A stretch of 64,000 nucleotides of DNA from Candidatus Bacteroides intestinavium. Its GTDB lineage: Bacteria; Bacteroidota; Bacteroidia; Bacteroidales; Bacteroidaceae. Positions 21,120 to 30,043 of the stretch are shown here, in pieces. Each line of letters opens with the position of its first letter. Position 1 is the first letter of the stretch. A model generated the notes under the pieces. That model had not been told where the DNA came from. It worked only from the letters and a program-made list of their open reading frames with translations, and made no database searches. Position numbers and translations under genes: made by a program. Location of the stretch: NCBI GenBank assembly GCA_019118325.1, contig DWZE01000085.1:1-64000 (forward strand). The letters run 5' to 3'.

Positions 21120-22124
21120 TTAGTCTTCGGTTTCCTCCAGGAAGCGGAGGAGGTCCTCCCGGATCCATTGGTAGAGGTAGAGGTCTTTGTAGTTGCTGTT
21201 CTTCTTCAGCATCAGCTGGACGGCGACCTGGCTGTTCTCGTAGCCCGTCAGCTCGTTGCGGAACTGGGCGCTGTGTTCGGCCAGGCGCTTGATTTCCTGT
21301 TCGCGCTCGCGGCGCAGCTGGGTGCAGATGGGGGTGAGCAGGTGCAGGACGACGCCGTCCATCAGGTGGTGTCCCTGGATGTAGAGGTAGGTGGTGTCCG
21401 GCGTCAGGCCCAGGCGGGTCAGCTCTTCGCCCAGGGCTTTCACTCCGGGGATGTCTTCGGGATAGAGTTCGCGCAGTTCGGCCAGTTTGGCGTTTACGGT
21501 CTCGCGCATCTCGTCCAGGCAACGGTAGGGTTGCTTCAGGCTGAAGTCCTCCAGGCGGATACAGGCGTTGAAGTCGTACATGGGGAAGGTCTCCGTGTCC
21601 CGCCGGCGGTAAAACCAGATATTCCACAGGAAGAGCGGGTAGGCTATCTGCGAATACCTTTGCAGGAAGGCGGGCAGGTCCACGATGATGCGGTCGTTCA
21701 GCGTGGCCTGGACGCAGACTTCGTGCAGGCTTTCGGCGTAGCACTGGAAGCTCTCGATGGCATAGCCGTAGGTCTGGAAGATGTAGGGATTGTCGTTGAC
21801 CTTGCGCGAGGTGTGCGTGGCTCCCTGCAGCAGGAAGTCGTAGTCGCTATCCACGCAGGCGATGAGGCTATGGCCCAGTTCCTCGGTGTTCAGTGTGTTC
21901 ATCAGCACCATTTTCTTGCCTTTGGCCAGGCTGGTGGACGAGGGGAGCATCACCTGGAAGTAGCGCGTGTCGTCCTCGAACTCGCTGAGCAGCGTGCGCC
22001 AGAAGGCCACGTCGTCGTAGCTTTCCACGTAGGCCACGATGCGACGCCGCCGTTTGCGCGGTGCCAGTTTGCGGGCGGCATCGAGATAGGCCGAGGTGAG
22101 GTTGTGACGTAAAGTAGTAGGCAT
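21120..22124 (-). CDS. DUF4435 domain-containing protein
   Basis: VAYVESYDDVAFWRTLL ... LIACVDSDYDFLL acidic TOPRIM-like motifs; own promoter caaatgta (22151-22158, minus). Confidence 0.85.
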   Translation of the reverse strand: MPTTLRHNLTSAYLDAARKLAPRKRRRRIVAYVESYDDVAFWRTLLSEFEDDTRYFQVMLPSSTSLAKGKKMVLMNTLNTEELGHSLIACVDSDYDFLLQGATHTSRKVNDNPYIFQTYGYAIESFQCYAESLHEVCVQATLNDRIIVDLPAFLQRYSQIAYPLFLWNIWFYRRRDTETFPMYDFNACIRLEDFSLKQPYRCLDEMRETVNAKLAELRELYPEDIPGVKALGEELTRLGLTPDTTYLYIQGHHLMDGVVLHLLTPICTQLRREREQEIKRLAEHSAQFRNELTGYENSQVAVQLMLKKNSNYKDLYLYQWIREDLLRFLEETED

Positions 22125-22198
22125 AAGCGTGCGATTTGTCAGTCATCACGCAAATGTAGCACATTGTCCACAAACCTGCAAACGGGAGAATTGGATTA

Positions 22199-23314
22199 TT
22201 ATGAATTTTCTGTTTCTCCCCTTTCAGGCGTAACTTTTGCAAGGGGTATTTTGTACATGCTGATTTCCATGTCATCCTCGGTGAATGTCGCCCTGAACAG
22301 ATACAGGTTCCCTTCCTGCAATTTGGCCAATGTGCCATGTTCCGGGTATTCCAGTTGGCAGGTATGCAAGGGGTGCCCGCTGGCCAGGTCTATCTGGTAT
22401 ATTTTCAGCTTCCTGCTGCCGCTTTGCCATGTCCCGTCTGCGTCCAAGGCATATTTCCCTGTTTCAGCCAACAAGTAAAGGGCGTTGTCCCATACATCCA
22501 CTTGTGTGACAAGGCTGTTGGAGAACACATAGTCAATTGCGAATTTCCTGTCTGTATTGATGATTTCGTAGGCACTCCCTTCTATGGGGGTTACCTTGAA
22601 ATCATCGTCTGCATAGGCCCATTCCTTCACCTCGTCTTGTGGATTATTTAAGTCGATAGCATATACCCCTAATTGGGAAGGCCTGCATCCGTAGATTTTG
22701 TCATCTGTAGTGCATAATCCACCGGCTCGTATTTTCAAGTAGAGGAGCATATCCTCTTCTTTATTTTGGCGAATGGTTGCCAATGATTTCAGGGAGGATA
22801 GGTCGAAAACCTCGATGGTCTTATCATCTTCCGTCCCGTCATACAGGCAAGCTATCAGGCTGTCGCGGCAGACTGCAATTTCGTCCACATTCTGGCAAGG
22901 CAGGTCGTAGTCCCGGACGGGTACGCCCATCTTGTCATACACGAACAATTTCCGTTGGAACCTGCTGAATACATACACGTATTTGTCAGACACATATATC
23001 GCGTCAGGGTATGAATATTGAAAAGGGCCGTTACCCACGGAACCTATCTTGCCTATTTGCTTGCCTGCGGATGAATAGATGATTAGTTTGCGGTCTCCTG
23101 CTACCAGAAAAGAAGAATCGGTCAATACGGCAAAGTTATTCACACTCTTCCCCAAGAAATCCATGTTTTCTTGTAGCGTCAACGAACTTTCCACAGAAAG
23201 TTCTTCTTTGCTTGCCTCTGGCATTTCCCAAAGCGGGAGTTTTTCTTGTGCATGCTTGCAGCTGACTAATGATAGTAATGCACCACAAACTGTTATTAGC
23301 AGTTTTTTTCTCAT
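22199..23314 (-). CDS. BF3164-type 6-bladed beta-propeller lipoprotein
   Basis: Lipobox ALLSLVSCK; repeated propeller segments (KIGSVGNGPFQYSYPDAIYVSDKYVYVFSR); directly downstream of the NVEALA gene. Confidence 0.75.
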   Translation of the reverse strand: MRKKLLITVCGALLSLVSCKHAQEKLPLWEMPEASKEELSVESSLTLQENMDFLGKSVNNFAVLTDSSFLVAGDRKLIIYSSAGKQIGKIGSVGNGPFQYSYPDAIYVSDKYVYVFSRFQRKLFVYDKMGVPVRDYDLPCQNVDEIAVCRDSLIACLYDGTEDDKTIEVFDLSSLKSLATIRQNKEEDMLLYLKIRAGGLCTTDDKIYGCRPSQLGVYAIDLNNPQDEVKEWAYADDDFKVTPIEGSAYEIINTDRKFAIDYVFSNSLVTQVDVWDNALYLLAETGKYALDADGTWQSGSRKLKIYQIDLASGHPLHTCQLEYPEHGTLAKLQEGNLYLFRATFTEDDMEISMYKIPLAKVTPERGETENS

Positions 23315-23385
23315 AATCATTTTATGAAAATATATGCCCACTCGTATTCTGTCCTATACAAGTAGGCATACTCGCACAAATTAAA

Positions 23386-23679
23386 TTACTTTCCGTGGGG
23401 ACAAGTTCCTTCATTACATTTATAACTTCCTCCTGTTATACATTCAGAACCAAAAGTATTCCAAGCGAACGAAATCCTGATATTCCAAATGGGACATGTA
23501 GTATAAGCGATTCCGTCTGAGCCGCAAGAAGAAGACCCCTCTCCTTGTGCTAATGCTTCAATATTGGCCAACATAATGTCTGACATTTTCGTTGTTTCTT
23601 TAGGAGTGCTCAAGTAAATAGAAACTCCTGCAACTGCAGCAATGAAGACCGTAAGTAAACCAATAGAAATTTTCTTCAT
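23386..23679 (-). CDS. NVEALA-domain Cys-rich secreted-peptide-like protein
   Basis: N-terminal TM/leader then MLANIEALAQGE, followed by a short tail with five Cys. Confidence 0.85.
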   Translation of the reverse strand: MKKISIGLLTVFIAAVAGVSIYLSTPKETTKMSDIMLANIEALAQGEGSSSCGSDGIAYTTCPIWNIRISFAWNTFGSECITGGSYKCNEGTCPHGK

Positions 23680-23855
23680 AATGTTATTTGTTTTTAATGG
23701 ATATGTTTGAATTACGGGTTTAAATCACCTTATATGATTGCATTCATATAGGTTAAATGAGGATACAACTATATTATATGTTATTAGAGTTACGTTGCAA
23801 ACGTACTGCTAATCCTGATGTTTACCAAATAAAGCTCTGTTTTTTTTTTGAGTAA

Positions 23856-23987
23856 ATTAACAAAATCCTATGCAACCTCACCAAAGGCAAAGTCTGCAGC
23901 TTGCTGAAGAACATCGCCGCGCAGCTGACGGAGGACAGCAATCCCGTCTTGGTAGTGGTCCGCCTCAAGGGTTGCCCGTCGGAGTAA
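23856..23987 (+). pseudogene. C-terminal remnant of a propeller-lipoprotein-like gene
   Basis: Plus-strand open frame INKILCNLTKGKVCSLLKNIAAQLTEDSNPVLVVVRLKGCPSE*; no start or body upstream. Confidence 0.5.
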
Positions 23988-24813
23988 GTTCCGTGGCTAT
24001 CTCGCTCACCTCGGTCACGGCGTCCAGCCAGCCCTCCATGATGACGGCGGGCGAGTGGGTGGTGAGGATGAGCTGCAGGTTGGGGTTCAGTTGGCGTATC
24101 ATGCCGATGAGCTTCTGCTGCCAGTCCACGTGGAGCGAGGCTTCCGGTTCGTCCATGAAGAGGACGCAGTGGCTGCCGTCGCGCACCAGCACCGTCAGCA
24201 GGATGACCAGCATCTGCTTCTCGCCGGACGAGAGTTTGTAGGGCGAGAGGCGTTCGCCCCCTTGCAGGAAGACGATGTCGTTGCTCCTGCGGTCAATCTT
24301 CTTGCCCGTATAGGCAAAGAGTCCGTCTATCAGGTCCTGGAACTTGCGCTTCGGTTCGGAGAGGGCGGGGGCCTGGGCGCGTTGTTCGTCCGTGCCGCTC
24401 AGGAGTTCGATCATCCGGTTGCCCACGTTGACCTGGTAGTCCAGGTAGCGGCGTTGCAGCAGGTAGAGTTGCCAGTCCAGTTCGGAGCGGACCTCGGGGT
24501 CGGCCATGCGGGCGGTGAAGTCGCCCGTCACCAGGGGGCGGTCGTAGCTGCGGATGACGTCGTAGGGGATGAAGGTGGCGTCGGGGCGGTCGAAGAAGAC
24601 GCGCACGCCGTTTTTCTCTTCGTTCTTCACCTGGCCCGTGGTCTGCTCCAGGTAGCCTACGGAGCGGTTCAGGATGGTGGTCTTGCCCACGCCGTTGATG
24701 CCCGCCAGGATGTTGACGTCCGGGCGGAGGTCCCAGGCGATGTCGTAGCGGTGCCACAGGCCGTGTATCTCGATGCGCCGGATATAGTTTGCGGGGATTT
24801 CCATGCTTGTCAT
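23965..24813 (-). CDS. AAA family ATPase (ABC-type/OLD-like head)
   Basis: Walker A AGINGVGKTTIL; signature KLSSGEKQMLVIL; Walker B CVLFMDEPEASLH; LILTTHSPAVI. Confidence 0.93.
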   Translation of the reverse strand: MTSMEIPANYIRRIEIHGLWHRYDIAWDLRPDVNILAGINGVGKTTILNRSVGYLEQTTGQVKNEEKNGVRVFFDRPDATFIPYDVIRSYDRPLVTGDFTARMADPEVRSELDWQLYLLQRRYLDYQVNVGNRMIELLSGTDEQRAQAPALSEPKRKFQDLIDGLFAYTGKKIDRRSNDIVFLQGGERLSPYKLSSGEKQMLVILLTVLVRDGSHCVLFMDEPEASLHVDWQQKLIGMIRQLNPNLQLILTTHSPAVIMEGWLDAVTEVSEIATELTPTGNP

Positions 24814-25907
24814 TTTCTCAGTTCCTCAAAATACGTGTCCAGCAGCTGCTTGGCGGCGGTGAACGAGGTGAGGTCTCCTTGCAGGACGCGCGCCTCCTGC
24901 CGGCCCAGCAGGGCTTCGATGCGCGGGTGGTGGTAGAAGCTGTCGCGCAGGTGCTCGTTGATGGCTTCGTACATCCAGTATTTGCTCTGTTCGTTGCGCC
25001 GGTAGTCGAAGTAGCCGTTGGCCTTCACAAAGTCGATGTATTCGTATATCATGTCCCATATCTCCTTGACGCCCAGGTTGTAGAAGCCCGAGTAGGTCAG
25101 CACGCGGGGCGTCCATCCGCTCTCCGGGGCGGGGAAGAGGTGCAGGGCGTTGCGGAACTGGTTGGCGGCTAATTTCGCGCGCTCCAGGTTGTCCCCGTCG
25201 GCCTTGTTGATGACGATGCCGTCGGCCATCTCCATGATGCCGCGCTTGATGCCCTGCAGTTCGTCGCCCGTGCCCGCCAGCTGGATGAGCAGGAAGAAGT
25301 CCACCATACTGTGCACGGCCGTCTCGCTCTGTCCCACGCCCACGGTCTCCACGAAAATCTTGTCGAAGCCCGCGGCCTCGCACAGGACGATGGTTTCGCG
25401 CGTCTTGCGTGCCACGCCGCCCAGCGAGCCGGCCGAAGGGCTGGGGCGTATGAACGACCGTGGGTGTACGGCCAGCCGCTCCATGCGGGTCTTGTCGCCC
25501 AGGATGCTGCCCTTGCTGCGCTCGCTGCTGGGGTCGATGGCCAGGACGGCCAACTTGCCTCCATGCTGCTCCAGCACGTGCAGGCCGAAGGCGTCGATGC
25601 TGGTGCTTTTGCCCGCGCCGGGCACACCGCTGATGCCCACGCGGATGGAGGCGCCGGCGTAGGGCAGGCATTTTTCTATCACTTCCTGGGCCACGGCCTG
25701 GTGTTCGGGGCGGATGCTCTCCACCAGCGTGACGGCCCGGCTGAGGATGGTGACGTCGCCCCGCACGATGCCGTCCACGTAGTCGGCCACGGAGAGTTCG
25801 CGTTTCTTGTGCCGGTGCTTCAGGTAAGGGTTGACGGAAGCCGGTTGTTCGATGCCGGCGTTGACGCTCAGGCCTTTGTAGGTGTCGTTGTTTTCGGGAT
25901 GCTCCAT
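24810..25907 (-). CDS. meaB: methylmalonyl-CoA mutase-associated GTPase MeaB
   Basis: VGISGVPGAGKSTSIDAFG, VLAIDPSSERSKGSILGDKTRM, FVETVGVGQSE, INKADGDN. Confidence 0.95.
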   Translation of the reverse strand: MEHPENNDTYKGLSVNAGIEQPASVNPYLKHRHKKRELSVADYVDGIVRGDVTILSRAVTLVESIRPEHQAVAQEVIEKCLPYAGASIRVGISGVPGAGKSTSIDAFGLHVLEQHGGKLAVLAIDPSSERSKGSILGDKTRMERLAVHPRSFIRPSPSAGSLGGVARKTRETIVLCEAAGFDKIFVETVGVGQSETAVHSMVDFFLLIQLAGTGDELQGIKRGIMEMADGIVINKADGDNLERAKLAANQFRNALHLFPAPESGWTPRVLTYSGFYNLGVKEIWDMIYEYIDFVKANGYFDYRRNEQSKYWMYEAINEHLRDSFYHHPRIEALLGRQEARVLQGDLTSFTAAKQLLDTYFEELRK

Positions 25908-25910
25908 GGG

Positions 25911-27029
25911 TCAGTTGCGTGAGGATGAGGTATTTGTGTGATTAGTGTGGTTGGCCTTCCCGGCGGTGATGTTGATTTCCACCTTCGGGTGTGCCGGGTC
26001 GTTGGTGATCATCAGCACGCGCAGGTGGCGCCGGTGCCGGCCGATGCCCCGGCGGGTGATGGTGATGCGCAGGCGGGTCGATTCGCCGGGTTGCAGGACG
26101 CTCTTTTTCAGGCGGACGCCCACGGCGGGGTGGAACACCTGCAACTGGCTGATGTGCAGGGGCGACCGTCCCGTGTTCGTCAGGGTCACGTCGGCCTTGG
26201 CCTTGCGTTTGTGGGCCAGAGCCTCGCTCAGGTCAATCCGATCCGTGGAGAGGCTGACGGAGGGTGCGTTGGCCCGCTCCGTGTCCGTCAGGCCGGAGAA
26301 GTCGGGCAGGATGATGGCGGAGAGGGGCAGTTCGTTCTCCTCGCCCACCTTGTCGCCCGTGAATCGCGAGAGGTAGACCGAGGTCTGCGTCAGGCCCAGG
26401 TCGGTCAGGCGCTCCGTGTCCAGCGTCAGGCGGATGACGCCTTTCTCGCCGGGCTGCAGGACGGCCGGTTGGGCCTGGGCGGAGAGGTAGGGGGGCAGGT
26501 GCATCAGCACCGGTTCGTAGGCCTGGGCGGAGAGGTTGGCCACGCCCAGTTGCAGGGTGGGGTGCTCGCCGTGGTGCGCGTCGGGAAAGTCCAGGGCGTC
26601 GCGGTCCAGGCGGATGTCTCCGATGAGGTAGGGGTGCGTCCGGCTGAAGTCCTTGATTTCGCGCACCACCTCGCCGCTCAGGCTGAGGTAGACCACGTGG
26701 GGCTCGGCGTTGGTGAGGACGGCCACCGACTTGTGGAAGTGTCCCAGTGCCTCGGCGTCGAACGTCACGCTGATGGTCCCCTTCCCGCCCGGTGCGATGG
26801 GGCTTTGCGTCCATTGGGCCACGGCGCAGGCGCAGTCCGGCTCCACCTCGCTCAGCACCAGCGGCCGGTCGCCCGTGTTGGTGATGGCGAACGATGCCGT
26901 GACGGGTTGCTTCCACTCTATCTGGCCGAAGCGGTGTTCCTCGGTGTTCGAGGTGAAGCGGGCTTGGGCGGCGATGTCCATCGCCCAGCAAGCTATTGCG
27001 TATAGGAGGATTACAAGTCTTTTCATCAT
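25911..27029 (-). CDS. DUF1573 domain-containing exported protein
   Basis: HRFGQIEWKQPVTASFAITNTGDRPLVLSEVEPDCACAVAQW; minus promoter caaagata overlaps the annotated 27053 start, so the downstream Met is preferred. Confidence 0.9.
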   Translation of the reverse strand: MMKRLVILLYAIACWAMDIAAQARFTSNTEEHRFGQIEWKQPVTASFAITNTGDRPLVLSEVEPDCACAVAQWTQSPIAPGGKGTISVTFDAEALGHFHKSVAVLTNAEPHVVYLSLSGEVVREIKDFSRTHPYLIGDIRLDRDALDFPDAHHGEHPTLQLGVANLSAQAYEPVLMHLPPYLSAQAQPAVLQPGEKGVIRLTLDTERLTDLGLTQTSVYLSRFTGDKVGEENELPLSAIILPDFSGLTDTERANAPSVSLSTDRIDLSEALAHKRKAKADVTLTNTGRSPLHISQLQVFHPAVGVRLKKSVLQPGESTRLRITITRRGIGRHRRHLRVLMITNDPAHPKVEINITAGKANHTNHTNTSSSRN

Positions 27030-27366
27030 TCTGTGTGGGATTAGGGTGCACAAAGATAGTTTTTTTGGGCGAGACCGCCTAATTTATGCCCCGGTTAATG
27101 CGTCGTTCTTTTTTACTTTTGAGGGGAATTTGATTAGGGGGTGTGAGTATCAGTGCTTTGCGTGGTGCGTTTTTTATTCTTGCTGCTGATTTGCCAGACG
27201 AGGGTAGGTGGAAATCCGTTTTTCTAAATGCTCACAGAAAAACGTCCCCTTATCGCCCTTGTTTTTTGGCTGCGCCGAACATTTCCTTTACCTTTGTTGC
27301 GCCAAGGGCAAGACTGTGCGAAATATAGTGAGGATAGTGGCTTAAAAAAAGAGGGCGTAAAATTAG

Positions 27367-27653
27367 TTTAGGCGCGGATTACGCGGATTTCACGTATTCT
27401 ATATAATACCCGTTGGCGGAATTAATTGGGGCATGAAAGCCTACGAGCGGGGATATCTCTGGGCCAGGGCGGAGATATCTGCGGACAAGGACGGAGATAT
27501 CTGCGGACAAAAGCGGAGATATCTACCCACAAAGCCGCCCAAGGGACTGACAGATAAAGTGCATATTGTGGTCATACAACGGGTTATATAATCAATGAAA
27601 TCAGGTTTTATAATGAAAGACAATCCGTGAAATCCGCGTAATCCGCGCCTAAA
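27367..27653. repeat. perfect 27-nt inverted repeat enclosing GATATC array B
   Basis: 27367-27393 tttaggcgcggattacgcggatttcac is the exact reverse complement of 27627-27653. Confidence 0.9.
27452..27539. repeat. Array B: GATATC-centred palindrome, 22-bp period (27452, 27474, 27496, 27518)
   Basis: Units gatatctctgggccagggcgga / gatatctgcggacaaggacgga / gatatctgcggacaaaagcgga / gatatctacccacaaagccgcc. Confidence 0.92.
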
Positions 27654-27722
27654 GACCCGGCATGTCGGATGCCCGTCCCGCAAAAATCCGCCCCGCCCCT
27701 TGCACCATTCGCCGAAAAGCCT

Positions 27723-27730
27723 TACCTTTG
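27723..27730 (+). promoter_or_regulatory. Bacteroides -7 promoter element before the cobalamin riboswitch
   Basis: TACCTTTG matches TAnnTTTG. Confidence 0.65.
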
Positions 27731-27739
27731 CCGCGTTTT

Positions 27740-27918
27740 GTTCCGCATCGGTCCGTCCGGGCCGTCGGATGAAAAGGGAATCGGGTGAAAATCCCGGACA
27801 GTCCCGCTGCTGTGAGTTCCTGCCAAAGGGTGTGTCAAGAACACCTGCATGCCACTGTCCTGCCGCGAGCGGAGGATGGGAAGGCGACATACCTTGGGAG
27901 CGAGTCAGAAGACCTGCA
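27740..27918 (+). promoter_or_regulatory. cobalamin riboswitch
   Basis: gggtgaaaatcccggacagtcccgctgctgtgag (B12 box region), gccactg, gggaaggc, gcgagtcagaagacctgc; upstream of a TonB receptor. Confidence 0.96.
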
Positions 27919-28007
27919 AAACAAAGTCGAAAAACCATCCGTTCGAGGAAAGCGGCTGGCAACACATTTTTTATATTATATCTAAGAAAACCGTCTTGGA
28001 TTGGCTT

Positions 28008-30032
28008 ATGAAGAAAAGAACGTGGATGCGCCTGCCCGGCGTCGCCGCTCTCTTTTGCCTGGCAGCCGTTCCGTCCGTGGCCCAGGTGGTGGCGGGGGAT
28101 TCGCTGGGGCAGGAAAGGGTGCACCGCCTGGACGAAGTCGTGGTCAGCGCGCCTTATGTGACCCGTCAGACGACGGCCACCTCGCCCTTCCTGCAATTGT
28201 CCCGCGCGCAGTTCGAGCAGCAGGGGGTGACGGACATCGCCGATGCCCTGCGCCGCTTCTCGGGCGTGAACGTCAAGGACTATGGGGGAGCCGGGGGCAT
28301 GAAAACCGTGTCGGTGCGCAGCCTGGGCGCCCAGCATACGGCCGTGGCCTACGACGGTATTACGCTGGCCGACTGCCAGAGCGGGCAGATTGACTTCTCG
28401 CGCTTCTCGCTGGACAACGTGGCCGTCCTGTCGCTCGCGGTGGGCGACAACGACGACATCTTCCTGCCGGCACGCACCGTGGCCTCGGCGGCCTCCATCC
28501 GCCTGCAGACGCTCCGACCCGACTTCGCAGACCGGCCCTGGCACGTCCGGGCGGGGGTGCGCACGGGCTCCTTCGGGCTGGCCAACCCCTTTGCGCGCTA
28601 CGACGGGCGGCTGGGCGACAAGGCGTCCGTGTCCCTCTCCGGCGACTTCATGCGGGCGGACAACCTCTATCCCTTCACGCTGGTCAACGGGAAATACCGG
28701 ACGGAGGAGCGCCGCCGGAACAACCGTATCGGGACCTGGCGCGGCGAGGGGAACCTCTATGCCCGCCCCACGGCGCACTCCGAGCTCATCGGCAAGGTCT
28801 ATTACTACGATTCCTTCCGCGAGCTGCCCGGCCCGGTGATTCTCTACAACAGCACGAGCGACGAGGAACTGACGGAACGGAACTTCTTCACGCAGCTGCA
28901 TTTCCGCACGCACTGGGCGGAGCATTGGTCCCTGCAACTGAACGGCAAATTCAACTGGGCCTATTCGCACTATCACGACCTGGGCGACGAATATCCCGGC
29001 GGGGCCCTGGACAACCGCTATTACCAGCGCGAATACTACGCCTCGGCCGCTGTGCTCTATACGCCGTGGGAGCATTGGGCTTTCGCCTATGCGGCCGACT
29101 ATGCGTTCAATAACCTCACGTCGGACGCCACGTCGGGGGTCAAGCCTCGCCGGCACACCCTGCTACAGACCCTCTCGGCCCGTTACCGCACGCCGCGCCT
29201 GACGCTGACCGCCCTGCTCCTGGGCTCCATTTACCAGAATAATGTCCGCGGGGAGGGAGAGGCCGCCCGCGATGCCCGTCGCCTGTCGCCCTCCGTGTCC
29301 GCGTCGTGGAAGCCCTGGGAGGCGGCCGATTTCCGCCTGCGGGCTTCGTACAAGGACATCTTCCGCGTGGCCACGTTCACCGAAAACTATTTCGACCGCT
29401 GGGGGAGCCGCGACGTGCGACCCGAGGTGGCCCGCCAGTTCAACGTGGGGCTGACCTACGGACGGGCCGGAGCCGGTTCCCTGGAGTCGCTCGCCCTCGC
29501 CCTGGACGGATATTACAATTACATTACAGATAAAATCGTGGCCATCCCCTACAACATGTTCTTCTGGACCACGGTCAACCTGGGCCATGTGGACATCTGG
29601 GGGGCTGACCTGCACGCGGAGGCCGTCCTCCGCTTGGCGGAGCGGCACCGCCTGCCCCTCTCGCTGAACTACACTTGGCAGCGGGCGGTGGACATGACCG
29701 ACCCCACGTCGGTGTATTACAAAGACCAGATTCCCTATACGCCCGAACATTCCGGCGCCTGCTCCGTGGCGTGGGAGAACCCCTGGCTGAACGTCTCCTT
29801 CCACGTCACGGGCGTCAGCGAGCGGTATGCCTCGGTGCAGAACATCGCCTCCAACCGCCTGGACGGCTATGCGGAGTGCGGCCTGGCCCTGTATCGGACG
29901 TTCCGGTGGAAAGGGGTGGGATTCTCTGTACGCGGCGATGTACAGAACCTGGGCAACAAGCAATATAGCATTGTGAAGAGCTACCCCATGCCGGGCCGCT
30001 CGTACAGGCTGACTATTAGTATGAACCTTTAG
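28008..30032 (+). CDS. btuB: TonB-dependent cobalamin receptor
   Basis: Plug motif VTDIADALRRFSGVNVKDYGGAGGMKTVSVRSLGAQHTAVAYDG; C-terminal barrel; riboswitch-controlled; start moved to MKKRTW. Confidence 0.9.
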   Translation: MKKRTWMRLPGVAALFCLAAVPSVAQVVAGDSLGQERVHRLDEVVVSAPYVTRQTTATSPFLQLSRAQFEQQGVTDIADALRRFSGVNVKDYGGAGGMKTVSVRSLGAQHTAVAYDGITLADCQSGQIDFSRFSLDNVAVLSLAVGDNDDIFLPARTVASAASIRLQTLRPDFADRPWHVRAGVRTGSFGLANPFARYDGRLGDKASVSLSGDFMRADNLYPFTLVNGKYRTEERRRNNRIGTWRGEGNLYARPTAHSELIGKVYYYDSFRELPGPVILYNSTSDEELTERNFFTQLHFRTHWAEHWSLQLNGKFNWAYSHYHDLGDEYPGGALDNRYYQREYYASAAVLYTPWEHWAFAYAADYAFNNLTSDATSGVKPRRHTLLQTLSARYRTPRLTLTALLLGSIYQNNVRGEGEAARDARRLSPSVSASWKPWEAADFRLRASYKDIFRVATFTENYFDRWGSRDVRPEVARQFNVGLTYGRAGAGSLESLALALDGYYNYITDKIVAIPYNMFFWTTVNLGHVDIWGADLHAEAVLRLAERHRLPLSLNYTWQRAVDMTDPTSVYYKDQIPYTPEHSGACSVAWENPWLNVSFHVTGVSERYASVQNIASNRLDGYAECGLALYRTFRWKGVGFSVRGDVQNLGNKQYSIVKSYPMPGRSYRLTISMNL

Positions 30033-30043
30033 CATAGAGAATT

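Noticed and set aside
19824-22112. 762-aa plus-strand ORF
   Set aside because: Antisense to both the MscS channel and DUF4435 genes; no recognisable domain, low-complexity V/H/Q/G composition.
27280-27360. Possible extra promoter (ttacctttg, about 27290) and small transcript
   Set aside because: A single -7-like match without a clear terminator or conserved structure; insufficient evidence.
27441-29156. 571-aa minus-strand ORF
   Set aside because: Antisense to btuB and runs through the cobalamin riboswitch and GATATC array B; no domain.
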